From an uncultured Oscillospiraceae bacterium (lineage in GTDB: Bacteria; Bacillota; Clostridia; Oscillospirales; Acutalibacteraceae), in NCBI GenBank assembly GCA_900542575.1, contig UQOE01000006.1:1-64000 (forward strand): a stretch of DNA of 64,000 bases, written 5' to 3'. The position numbers and the translations under genes are program-made. The notes under the pieces were generated by a model that was not told the origin of the DNA, searched no databases, and was given only the letters and a program-made list of their open reading frames with translations. Positions within the stretch are counted from its first letter, which is position 1. Each line of letters starts with the position of its first letter. This document shows, piece after piece, positions 1-7,077 of the stretch.

Positions 1-15
1 TGTATAACTTCACGG

Positions 16-40
16 AACCCCGCGACAATCGCGGGGTTTT
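16..40 (+). terminator. Rho-independent terminator of an upstream gene
   Basis: An 8-bp stem (AACCCCGC with GCGGGGTT) closes a 7-base loop and is followed by TTTT. The gene it ends lies to the left of the window, of which only about 15 bases remain. Confidence 0.75.
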
Positions 41-50
41 CGATTATACA

Positions 51-93
51 AAAAGGGATTGCTGCAGACTTACCGTCCGCAGCAATCCCTTTT
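51..93 (-). terminator. Terminator of the ECF S-component gene
   Basis: A 15-bp near-perfect stem (51-65 with 79-93) encloses a 13-base loop. Read on the minus strand it ends in a run of T and lies just past the stop codon of the gene at 130-708. The A/T-rich flanks would also let it work from the left. Confidence 0.8.
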
Positions 94-129
94 TGTTTCA
101 TTCCGGAAACAGGATTCCCCGACAGGGCT

Positions 130-708
130 TCAGGAATGTACCTCCGCCTTTTTCTCTGTCGGCCTGCCGGTATAGGAGAGCATCCGCTGTTTCATACCCG
201 CGCGATCCAGTGCCGCCGCCGCAAGCAGGAAGACCACCGTACTGCCTGCCGCCTGCAGAATGGTAAATGGAATGCTGGCAACTGCCGTATCGCGAAAGAG
301 AATGTAGTTGGCAATGAAGTAGCCGCCGGTGGAGATAATCGCCGCGACAATATTCATCAGCCCGGTCCAGAGATTTAGAATTTTCTCCTGATGGCGTGCT
401 GCGAGAACAAAAGGCAGTGCCACCAGAGCTTTGATAATAACCGTCGGAATGGCATAGGCGCCGAATCCTCCGGCCAGATCTGCCAGAGCTGCACCGAGCG
501 AGCCCGCCAGCAGCGCCCAGACGCCGCCGCCCATCGCTGCATAGAGGTAGATGAATGCATCTCCGAGATGGACGTATCCGGTATAGACCGGGATTTTGAC
601 GAACATGGTGAAGACAAAGATAACAGCCGTAAAGAGACCGGCCTGTGTCACTTTGACTGTCGTCGGATTGACCTTGTATTTTTTCTTCCGATACGATGGG
701 GAAGCCAT
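130..708 (-). CDS. ECF transporter S component (vitamin-uptake type)
   Basis: This 192-residue protein has about five or six hydrophobic segments and the look of the substrate-binding S subunit of an energy-coupling-factor importer. These subunits bind a vitamin in the membrane and use a shared ATPase/T-subunit module, not encoded here. The IPVYTGYVHLGDAFIYL-type stretch at the second membrane segment is typical of the riboflavin/HmpT/PdxU-like branch. I start at the ATG at 706-708 because an AGAGG site lies seven bases upstream; a further ATG at 750 would add 14 polar residues and lacks a ribosome site. It is divergent from a MocR/PdxR-type regulator, and that pairing makes a B6-type vitamin a reasonable guess, but the substrate is inference only. 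Confidence 0.85.
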   Translation of the reverse strand: MASPSYRKKKYKVNPTTVKVTQAGLFTAVIFVFTMFVKIPVYTGYVHLGDAFIYLYAAMGGGVWALLAGSLGAALADLAGGFGAYAIPTVIIKALVALPFVLAARHQEKILNLWTGLMNIVAAIISTGGYFIANYILFRDTAVASIPFTILQAAGSTVVFLLAAAALDRAGMKQRMLSYTGRPTEKKAEVHS

Positions 709-730
709 AAAATTACCTCTTTTCTTTTGG

Positions 731-792
731 TTGAACTTCGTTATGTCCAAAGTATATACTTGATATGTACATCAAGAAACAGACAAATTCAA
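731..792. promoter_or_regulatory. Divergent promoters with palindromic operator
   Basis: For the regulator: TTGAAC (731-736), 18 bases, TATACT (755-760). For the transporter, minus strand: TTGAAT (787-792), 17 bases, TACATA (764-769). Both overlap a perfect inverted repeat CTTGAT-N6-ATCAAG (759-776) and the palindrome AGTATATACT (751-760). A similar AGTATAC lies at 802-808. This fits a MocR-type regulator controlling both directions, though the binding is inferred. Confidence 0.6.
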
Positions 793-818
793 TGTTTTTT
801 TAGTATACAGATTTTACT

Positions 819-2090
819 ATGAAAAAATATCTCCAGCTCTACCATTACTATAAAGACCGCATCCGCTCCGGGCAAATGCGCCGGGGCGACCGGATGCCCT
901 CCATCCGGAAAGCCGCCGCCCTGTTCTCTGTCAGCACCACCACCGTGGAAAACGCCTATTTTTCTCTCCAGGCAGAGGGCTATATTCTGCCCTCTCCCAA
1001 GCGGGGCTTCTTTGTCTCTTATGCACCGAAAAACGCTGCGCCGGCCGCCGTCAGCCATACTGCCGAGGCTGTCCCGGTCCGCTATGACCTGAAAAGCGGC
1101 TTCGCCGACGACGCGAGCTTCGATGTCCGGCTCTGGCACCGCTACATGAACAGCGCTCTCCGGCAGGAGGACCGACTCTGCTCCTACTCGGAAGTGCAGG
1201 GAGAAGCCGATCTGCGTGAGGCCATCGCCGACTATATCCGGGACAAACGCAATGTTCTCGCGTCACCGGACCACATCGTCGTGGGCGCCGGCATCCAGTC
1301 CCTGTTCTATATTCTCTGTTCCGTGCTTCCGGAGACTGGGACCGTCTCGTTCCCGGACCGCAGCTTCCTGCAGGGCATTGATGCATTCTGCTCCCATGGA
1401 TTCACCATACACGTCAAGGATAAAGATGCAGATGTTATCTACGTCTCTCCCTCTCACATGACGCGTTACGGGAAAGTCATGCCCATCTCCCGCCGCCTGG
1501 AACTTGTGGCCCACAGCGAGGCCAGGTCCAGTCTGATCCTCGAGGACGACTTTGACAACGACTTTCTCTATGCATCGAAACCGACTCCGTCGCTGTATGC
1601 CCTTTCCAGCACCGACAACATCGTATATCTGAGTTCTTTTGCCAATGTTCTGACTCCTGGCATCCATATCTCTTTTATGGTGCTGACGGATCCGCTCCTG
1701 GACCGGTTCCGGGAAAAACGCGCCTGCTTTGCGCAGACCGCCAGCAAGACGGAGCAGATTGCGCTCTGCGGCTACCTTCGGGACGGACATATCAATACGC
1801 AGATCCGGAAGATCCGACGCGCACATGCGGCCAAAATCAGGCAGCTCTACGGCCTCCTCTGTGAAATGGTCCCGGAAGGGCGGTTTCGCATTGGAGAAAA
1901 CGGGATGCAGATCCGGGGACAAATCCCGTTCCACGGCTCCCCCGACGTCTTCCGCCGCCATGGCATTCTGGCGGAGGTCATTAGCTGTACCGGCGGCATT
2001 CTGGACGTCCTTCTGAACCCATCGGCCGTTCTGGCTGAGGACATCCCCTCGGCCGCAGCCGCCATCGTCGAAAGTCTTCAGGACGCATAA
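819..2090 (+). CDS. MocR/PdxR-like regulator with degenerate aminotransferase domain
   Basis: A GntR-type winged helix (residues about 1-70, with the MPSIRKAAALFSVSTTTV segment) is joined to a fold-type-I aminotransferase-like domain (about 85-423). This is the MocR architecture, in which the aminotransferase domain senses PLP or a related ligand. Landmarks such as SPSHMTRYGKVMP and the LEDDFDNDF segment with the Asp that contacts the cofactor ring are present. The lysine that forms the PLP Schiff base is not: the expected SFSK reads SFAN, with Asn276, and the following Arg position reads His. The domain therefore cannot hold PLP covalently. No obvious Shine-Dalgarno precedes the ATG. It is divergent from an ECF S component, its likely target. 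Confidence 0.85.
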   Translation: MKKYLQLYHYYKDRIRSGQMRRGDRMPSIRKAAALFSVSTTTVENAYFSLQAEGYILPSPKRGFFVSYAPKNAAPAAVSHTAEAVPVRYDLKSGFADDASFDVRLWHRYMNSALRQEDRLCSYSEVQGEADLREAIADYIRDKRNVLASPDHIVVGAGIQSLFYILCSVLPETGTVSFPDRSFLQGIDAFCSHGFTIHVKDKDADVIYVSPSHMTRYGKVMPISRRLELVAHSEARSSLILEDDFDNDFLYASKPTPSLYALSSTDNIVYLSSFANVLTPGIHISFMVLTDPLLDRFREKRACFAQTASKTEQIALCGYLRDGHINTQIRKIRRAHAAKIRQLYGLLCEMVPEGRFRIGENGMQIRGQIPFHGSPDVFRRHGILAEVISCTGGILDVLLNPSAVLAEDIPSAAAAIVESLQDA

Positions 2091-2095
2091 AGCAG

Positions 2096-2126
2096 GAGAC
2101 CCTCCCGGCAAGGGAGGGTCTCTTTT
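2096..2126 (+). terminator. Terminator between converging genes
   Basis: An 11-bp perfect stem GAGACCCTCCC/GGGAGGGTCTC with a 5-base loop is followed by TTTT. It ends the MocR-like gene and may also serve the anti-sigma gene arriving from the right. Confidence 0.85.
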
Positions 2127-2127
2127 C

Positions 2128-2685
2128 TCATTCGATGGAAATTTCTGACGGAGGAGCGGTCTCCTCTTCTTCTGTTTCCGGTTCCGTTGTCGTCTCCTCT
2201 GCGTTCTCCACAAAATAAGAGCCGACCAGCGGACCGGAGGATTCATCCTGCGGTTCCGCAGCATTCCCCAGCACCGGCTCCTGGGACTGTACAGCCGGTT
2301 CCGCTGCATTCTGCACCTGTGGCTGTCCGCCGCCGGATGCTGCCGGCTGTCTGCGAACCGGGGTCCGAACAGCCGGCGGAGAAGCCGGAGCCGATACTGC
2401 CGGTGTGCACCGGGGCAAATTGCCCTGTACCGCTGTTGAAGCCACTGTAACCTGTGCGGGCTGCGTCCCGACACCGCGGTCCGGTTCCACGGACGGCCCG
2501 CCGATAAAATACGCCAGCAGTGAGACAGCCAGAACCGCCACAAAGAATGAGGCCGCCCATACACCGCGGTTCTGCCGCCGGCTGCGGCGCCCGCTGCGTC
2601 GCTCTTTCTGAATATTCTTACGGATGCGCATCTCCTGCTCCGGCGCCAGGCGGACGCGGTCCATAATTTCCGTATATTTATTCAA
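2128..2685 (-). CDS. Probable anti-sigma factor, single-pass membrane protein
   Basis: The product (185 residues) has a short N-terminal cytoplasmic part opening NKYTEIMDRVRLAPEQE, a basic stretch, one membrane span (about residues 41-60) and a long outer part rich in Pro, Gln, Thr and Glu. The first part resembles anti-sigma domains that sit next to ECF sigma factors in Clostridia. I place the start at a TTG (2683-2685) that overlaps the last 8 bases of the sigma gene and has GGGGGAGG just upstream; an ATG start would cut into the conserved opening. Placement directly after an ECF sigma gene, with overlap, supports the anti-sigma role. The low-complexity outer part gives no clue to the signal it senses. 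Confidence 0.75.
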   Translation of the reverse strand: MNKYTEIMDRVRLAPEQEMRIRKNIQKERRSGRRSRRQNRGVWAASFFVAVLAVSLLAYFIGGPSVEPDRGVGTQPAQVTVASTAVQGNLPRCTPAVSAPASPPAVRTPVRRQPAASGGGQPQVQNAAEPAVQSQEPVLGNAAEPQDESSGPLVGSYFVENAEETTTEPETEEEETAPPSEISIE

Positions 2686-3253
2686 AATCGTACGCCTCCC
2701 CCAACACGTCCCGCAGCTGGATTCTCGCCCGCCGCAGGTTGGAGCGGACCGTAGACTCCTTCTTCTGGAGGATCTCGGCGATTTCCGCGGTGGCATAGCC
2801 TTCGTAGTAGTAAAGATGGATGACTTCGGCGTATTTGGCCGGAAGCTTTTTGACAGCATCCCATACAAAGTTGAGATCCTCCCGCCCTTCAGCGGCGAGG
2901 TTCTCTTCCAGCTCATCCGTTTTGCGGCGGCCGTTATAGCGGATGCGGTCTTTGCTCAGATTGCTGCAGACACGGATGAGCCACGCCTTGCAGTGTTCTT
3001 CTGAAGTAAACGCAGGGCGTTTTTCCAGCAGCCGCAGCACGGTGTCCTGAAGCAGTTCTTCCGCGTCTTCCCGGCAGTGGACATAAGAATACGCCAGCCG
3101 GTAGAGCATGTCGCCATAGGTGTTCAGCACATGCGCGGCAAGAGCGTCGTCGCCGTCCGCAGCTGCATCTTCCCTCTTCGGTGCGAACAGGGCAGCAAAC
3201 CGGAAAATGCTGTTTCGGATGCGAAGAAGAAGCGGTACCGCAGTCTCTTCCAT
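2678..3253 (-). CDS. ECF-family RNA polymerase sigma factor
   Basis: This 191-residue protein has sigma region 2 (about residues 44-105, including REDAEELLQDT and a KAWLIRVCSN segment) and region 4 (about 133-184, with LPAKYAEVIHLYYYEGY and an EIAEIL helix-turn-helix). Region 1 and region 3 are absent, as in ECF sigma factors. It would direct RNA polymerase to a small stress or envelope regulon when released by its anti-sigma partner, which is encoded immediately downstream with an 8-base overlap. The ATG has an AGAGAGG site upstream. The regulon cannot be told from this window. Confidence 0.92.
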   Translation of the reverse strand: MEETAVPLLLRIRNSIFRFAALFAPKREDAAADGDDALAAHVLNTYGDMLYRLAYSYVHCREDAEELLQDTVLRLLEKRPAFTSEEHCKAWLIRVCSNLSKDRIRYNGRRKTDELEENLAAEGREDLNFVWDAVKKLPAKYAEVIHLYYYEGYATAEIAEILQKKESTVRSNLRRARIQLRDVLGEAYDFE

Positions 3254-3359
3254 TCTTAAACCTCTCTTTTGTGTCGTGGTGGATCATTTCCTTAACTTAG
3301 GATATCATACCACCCTCATGACAGACACGTCCAAAACGGAGAAAATGTTGCAGGGATAT

Positions 3360-3393
3360 AAAAAAGGCCGCAGACTCAAACAAGTCTGCGGCC
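3360..3393 (-). terminator. Terminator after the phosphotransferase gene
   Basis: A perfect 11-bp stem GGCCGCAGACT/AGTCTGCGGCC with a 6-base loop is followed on the minus strand by six T residues. Confidence 0.9.
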
Positions 3394-3406
3394 GAAGCCC
3401 GGATTC

Positions 3407-4177
3407 TTATTCGTAGTCGACTACGTTGGCCCATTTGAGAAGGAGATCCCGTTCCTCGGGATTGCCCTTCACCGACTGGGCGGCGGCGACAATTGGAATC
3501 CACTGCTGGACATATTTCTTCTCAATGCCGCTCTTGCTGCAGAACAGATCCATATACTGGTCTGCAAGCGCCTGATTGCCGGAGAGGCGGAAGCCGGTCA
3601 GGGCGAAGAGCAGGTAGGTACGTGCCGCATCGGCGGATTTGTTGCCCTGGGTCGCATGGGACCAGTCGATAATATATTTGGCTCCGTTCGGGGTAACAAT
3701 AACATTAGACGGATTGAAGTCCCCGTGGCAGAGGAATTTATGTTTTGGCAGCGAATCGAGCCGGGTGTGGAGTTCGTAGCGAGTTGTGAGATCCAGGTCG
3801 GACTGGCTGATCTTGGCCTGCATCTTGTCGCGCAGTTTCCGCAGTCCCGGTGCCTCCTTGGACAGGACCCGGAGCTGGAGGTCGACGAACTCATCCATAT
3901 ATTCATCCATCTTCTCCGGATGCTGCTTCATGAGATCGGTCATCGTCGTGCCCTCGATATACTCGGTGGCAATGGCCCAGTTGCCGTCCACCTTGAGCAC
4001 TTCCAGTACTTTCGGTACCGGCAGACCCGTCTCCTCGACACAGGCCTGGTTGTAGGCCTCGTTGAGCACGTCTTTCTTGGAGAAGTCCGCGTCAAAGACC
4101 TTAATCCGGCGGTTTCCGTCCACATAGAGAATTTTTTTCTCCCGCTTGGCAAGCACTTTCATCTTGGTGGTATCCAT
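3407..4177 (-). CDS. APH/choline-kinase-like phosphotransferase
   Basis: This 256-residue protein has the aminoglycoside/choline kinase fold. The catalytic loop reads HGDFNPSN and the metal-binding motif IDWSHATQGN, so both catalytic Asp residues and the Asn are present, and an N-terminal lobe with KVFDADFSKKDVLNEA can bind ATP. Family members phosphorylate small molecules such as aminoglycosides, choline, sugars or amino acids; the substrate here is unknown. I choose the ATG at 4175-4177, which has GAGAGGGGG upstream. An ATG at 4198 overlaps the adhE stop codon (TGATG) and would add seven residues. It lies directly downstream of adhE on the same strand and is likely co-transcribed with it. 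Confidence 0.8.
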   Translation of the reverse strand: MDTTKMKVLAKREKKILYVDGNRRIKVFDADFSKKDVLNEAYNQACVEETGLPVPKVLEVLKVDGNWAIATEYIEGTTMTDLMKQHPEKMDEYMDEFVDLQLRVLSKEAPGLRKLRDKMQAKISQSDLDLTTRYELHTRLDSLPKHKFLCHGDFNPSNVIVTPNGAKYIIDWSHATQGNKSADAARTYLLFALTGFRLSGNQALADQYMDLFCSKSGIEKKYVQQWIPIVAAAQSVKGNPEERDLLLKWANVVDYE

Positions 4178-4197
4178 GGAAATGTCCCCCTCTCTCA

Positions 4198-6831
4198 TCA
4201 GACCCGGTCCGCTTTGGTATTGCGGCCGTAGTAGGCGTTCAGATAAAGCTGTTTGATCTCACTGACCAGCGGGTAGCGCGGGTTGGCACCGGTGCACTGG
4301 TCATCGAAGGCATTCAGGCTCATCTCGTCGAGGGTGCTCAGGAATGCCTCTTCATCCGGAATGTAGTCGCGGATGGACGGTTTGATGCCGATCTCTTCCT
4401 TGAGGGCGTCAATCTTTGCGACCAGCGCATCCAGGAGCTCCTCATCGTCCTTGCCCTGGCAGCCCAGCGCACGGGCGGCCTCCGCGTATTTGTGGAGCGT
4501 ATTCGGATATTTGTACTGGGAGAAGGTTCCCATCTTGGTCGGAACCTCTGCGGCGTTAAAGTAGAGCACCTGATCCATCATCAGAGCATTGGCGACACCG
4601 TGCGGAATGTGGTGGTATGCGCCGAGCTTGTGGGCGCAGGAATGCATGACGCCGAGGAAGGCGTTGGCGAAAGCCATGCCGGCCATCGTGGCGGCGTTGG
4701 CCATGGCTTCACGGGCCTCCGGATCGTTGGGGCCGTCCTTATAGGCACGGGGCAGGTACTGGAAGATCAGCTTCAGGGACTCGATGGCAAGACCGTCGGT
4801 ATACGGGGTAGCCATGACGGAGGCCAGCGCCTCGAGGTCGTGGGAGACCGCATCAATACCCGAGGAAGAGGTCAGGCCCTTCGGAGCGTTCATCATCATG
4901 TCGGCATCGACAATGGCCATATTCGGCATGAGCTGATAGTCGGCCAGCGGGTATTTCACGCCGTCGCTCTCATCCGTGATAACGGCGAACGGAGTGACTT
5001 CCGAGCCTGTGCCGGAGGAAGTCGGAACGGCAATGAAATAGGCTTTTTCACCCATCTTCGGGAAGGTGTAGACACGTTTGCGGATATCCATGAACCGCAT
5101 GGCCATGTCGTGGAAGTCAGCCTCCGGATGCTCATAGAGCACCCACATAATTTTTGCGGCGTCCATTGCGGATCCGCCGCCGACGGCGATAATGACGTCC
5201 GGAGCAAAAGCGCGCATCAGCTCTGCGCCCTGGACCGCGTTTTTGAGCTTCGGATCCGGCTCGACATTGGAGAAAGTGGTGAATTTGATATTCATCTCTT
5301 CCAGCTTCTTCTCAATTCCCGCCGTATAGCCATTGGCATACAGGAAGTTATCGGTAACGATGAAGGCCTTCTTTTTGCCCATGACTGTTCCCAGCTCATC
5401 GAGTGCAACCGGAAGGCAGCCTTTCTTAATATATGTCTTTTCAGGTGCGCGGAACCACAGCATGTTCTCTCTCCTCTCGGCAACCGTCTTGATATTGAGC
5501 AGGTGTTTGACCCCGACGTTCTCGGAGACCGAGTTGCCGCCCCAGCTGCCGCAGCCGAGGGTCAGCGACGGAGCGAGCTTGAAGTTGTAGAGGTCGCCGA
5601 TACCGCCCTGGGAAGAAGGTGTGTTGACAAGAATGCGGCAGGTCTTCATGCGCTCCTGGAACTCGTCGATGATCTCCCGGTGATGGACCTCGTCGACATA
5701 GAGACTGGAGGTGTGGCCATATCCGCCGCCCTCAATCAGGGCCTCCGCCTTAGTGAAGGCATCCTCGATATCCTCGGCGCGATACATGGCGAGAACCGGA
5801 GAGAGCTTTTCATGTGCAAACTCTTCGGCGAAATCGACGCTGTCCACTTCACCGATGAGAATCTTGGTGGCGGCGGGAACCGTGACGCCGGCGAGCTCGG
5901 CAATTTTAGCCGCCTTCTGGCCGACAATCTTTGCATTCAGTGCGCCGTTTATGATGATGGTCTTGCGGACCTTCTCTTTTTCCTCCTCATTGAGGAAATA
6001 GCAGCCGCGGCGGGCGAATTCTGCCTTGACGTCGTCATAGATGTCGTCCAGTACAATACAGGACTGCTCGGAGGCGCAGATCATGCCGTTATCAAAGGTT
6101 TTGGAATGGATGATGGAATTGACCGCCACCAGGATATCCGCCGACTTGTCGATGATGGCCGGCGTGTTGCCGGGGCCGACGCCGAGGGCCGGTTTTCCGC
6201 TGGAGTAGGCGGCGTGAACCATGCCGGGACCGCCGGTGGCGAGGATGATATCTGCATCGGACATCAGAAGCTGCGTCATGTCCAGGCTCGGGATATCAAT
6301 CCAGCCGATGATATTCTCCGGTGCACCGGCTTTTACCGCTGCATCGAGCACGATTTTCGCCGCCTCGATGGTGCACTTCTTGGCACGGGGATGCGGGCTG
6401 ATGACGATGCCGTTGCGGGTCTTCAGAGCAATCAGGCACTTGAAGATGGCGGTAGAAGTAGGGTTGGTCGTCGGGATGACGGCTGCAATGACGCCGATGG
6501 GCTCTGCAATCTTTTTGGTGCCGAAAGAGTCATCCTCTTCGATGACTCCGCAGGTTTTGGTATTTTTGTACTTGTTGTAGATATACTCGGAGGCATAGTT
6601 GTTTTTGATGACCTTGTCCTCCATGACGCCCATGCCAGTCTCCTCCACTGCCATCTGGGCAAGCGGAATGCGGGCATGGTTGGCGGCGAGTGCCGCTGCG
6701 CGGAAGATCTTATCAACCTGCTCCTGGGAATAGGTCGAGAACTTCTTCTGGGCTGCACGGACTTCGGCCAGTTTCACCTCAAGTTTTTCGACGCTGTCCA
6801 CCAGATTGGCGGCGGTTTTGGGTTCACTCAT
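4198..6831 (-). CDS. adhE: Bifunctional acetaldehyde-CoA/alcohol dehydrogenase AdhE
   Basis: AdhE reduces acetyl-CoA to acetaldehyde and then ethanol, oxidising two NADH, and in fermenting bacteria forms long helical filaments. The N-terminal half is an aldehyde dehydrogenase with the catalytic Cys in NGMICASEQS; the C-terminal half is an iron-dependent alcohol dehydrogenase with GGGSAMDAAK, SSGTGSEVTPFAVITDE and the iron-binding His cluster around HSCAHKLGAYHHIPHG. At 877 residues it is full length. The chosen ATG (6829-6831) follows GGAGG by seven bases; an ATG at 6846 lacks this. Two promoters and a Rex-type palindrome lie upstream, fitting induction when NADH is high. Confidence 0.97.
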   Translation of the reverse strand: MSEPKTAANLVDSVEKLEVKLAEVRAAQKKFSTYSQEQVDKIFRAAALAANHARIPLAQMAVEETGMGVMEDKVIKNNYASEYIYNKYKNTKTCGVIEEDDSFGTKKIAEPIGVIAAVIPTTNPTSTAIFKCLIALKTRNGIVISPHPRAKKCTIEAAKIVLDAAVKAGAPENIIGWIDIPSLDMTQLLMSDADIILATGGPGMVHAAYSSGKPALGVGPGNTPAIIDKSADILVAVNSIIHSKTFDNGMICASEQSCIVLDDIYDDVKAEFARRGCYFLNEEEKEKVRKTIIINGALNAKIVGQKAAKIAELAGVTVPAATKILIGEVDSVDFAEEFAHEKLSPVLAMYRAEDIEDAFTKAEALIEGGGYGHTSSLYVDEVHHREIIDEFQERMKTCRILVNTPSSQGGIGDLYNFKLAPSLTLGCGSWGGNSVSENVGVKHLLNIKTVAERRENMLWFRAPEKTYIKKGCLPVALDELGTVMGKKKAFIVTDNFLYANGYTAGIEKKLEEMNIKFTTFSNVEPDPKLKNAVQGAELMRAFAPDVIIAVGGGSAMDAAKIMWVLYEHPEADFHDMAMRFMDIRKRVYTFPKMGEKAYFIAVPTSSGTGSEVTPFAVITDESDGVKYPLADYQLMPNMAIVDADMMMNAPKGLTSSSGIDAVSHDLEALASVMATPYTDGLAIESLKLIFQYLPRAYKDGPNDPEAREAMANAATMAGMAFANAFLGVMHSCAHKLGAYHHIPHGVANALMMDQVLYFNAAEVPTKMGTFSQYKYPNTLHKYAEAARALGCQGKDDEELLDALVAKIDALKEEIGIKPSIRDYIPDEEAFLSTLDEMSLNAFDDQCTGANPRYPLVSEIKQLYLNAYYGRNTKADRV

Positions 6832-6883
6832 GTTGGTTCCCTCCATACTAAGGTATGTTTTCTCGGAATCTGCTCTCCCGATT

Positions 6884-6963
6884 TCGTTAAAATATTAACA
6901 CTATTCAAAACTTTGTGCAACAGTATTTGATAATTTTATAACAGTATGGCAGATTTTTGTCAA
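6884..6963 (-). promoter_or_regulatory. Tandem adhE promoters with Rex-type operator
   Basis: Distal promoter: TTGACA (6958-6963), 17 bases, TATAAA (6935-6940). Proximal promoter: TTGCAC (6915-6920), 17 bases, TAATAT (6892-6897). The proximal -10 lies inside GTTAA-AATA-TTAAC (6886-6899), and the 18-base site at 6884-6901 matches the Rex consensus TTGTTAA-N4-TTAACAA at 12 of 14 defined positions. Rex binding would block the proximal promoter until NADH rises. Confidence 0.75.
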
Positions 6964-7025
6964 TTAATTCTGCTTTTCTCCGAAATTATATCTTATTTTT
7001 GGAGGGAATGTGAGAAAAACTGGTC

Positions 7026-7062
7026 AAAAATATGGCGCACTGCACTTGCAATGCGCCATATT
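7026..7062 (-). terminator. Terminator after the ADP-ribosylglycohydrolase fusion gene
   Basis: An 11-bp stem AATATGGCGCA/TGCGCCATATT with a 12-base loop is followed on the minus strand by TTTT. It separates this gene from adhE. Confidence 0.8.
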
Positions 7063-7077
7063 CGATAAATTTTTATT

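Noticed and set aside
4492..6930. An 812-codon open frame on the plus strand opposite adhE
   Set aside because: It is fully antisense to a conserved, full-length adhE with its own ribosome site and promoter. It has no recognisable domain, and long antisense frames are common in GC-rich codon usage.
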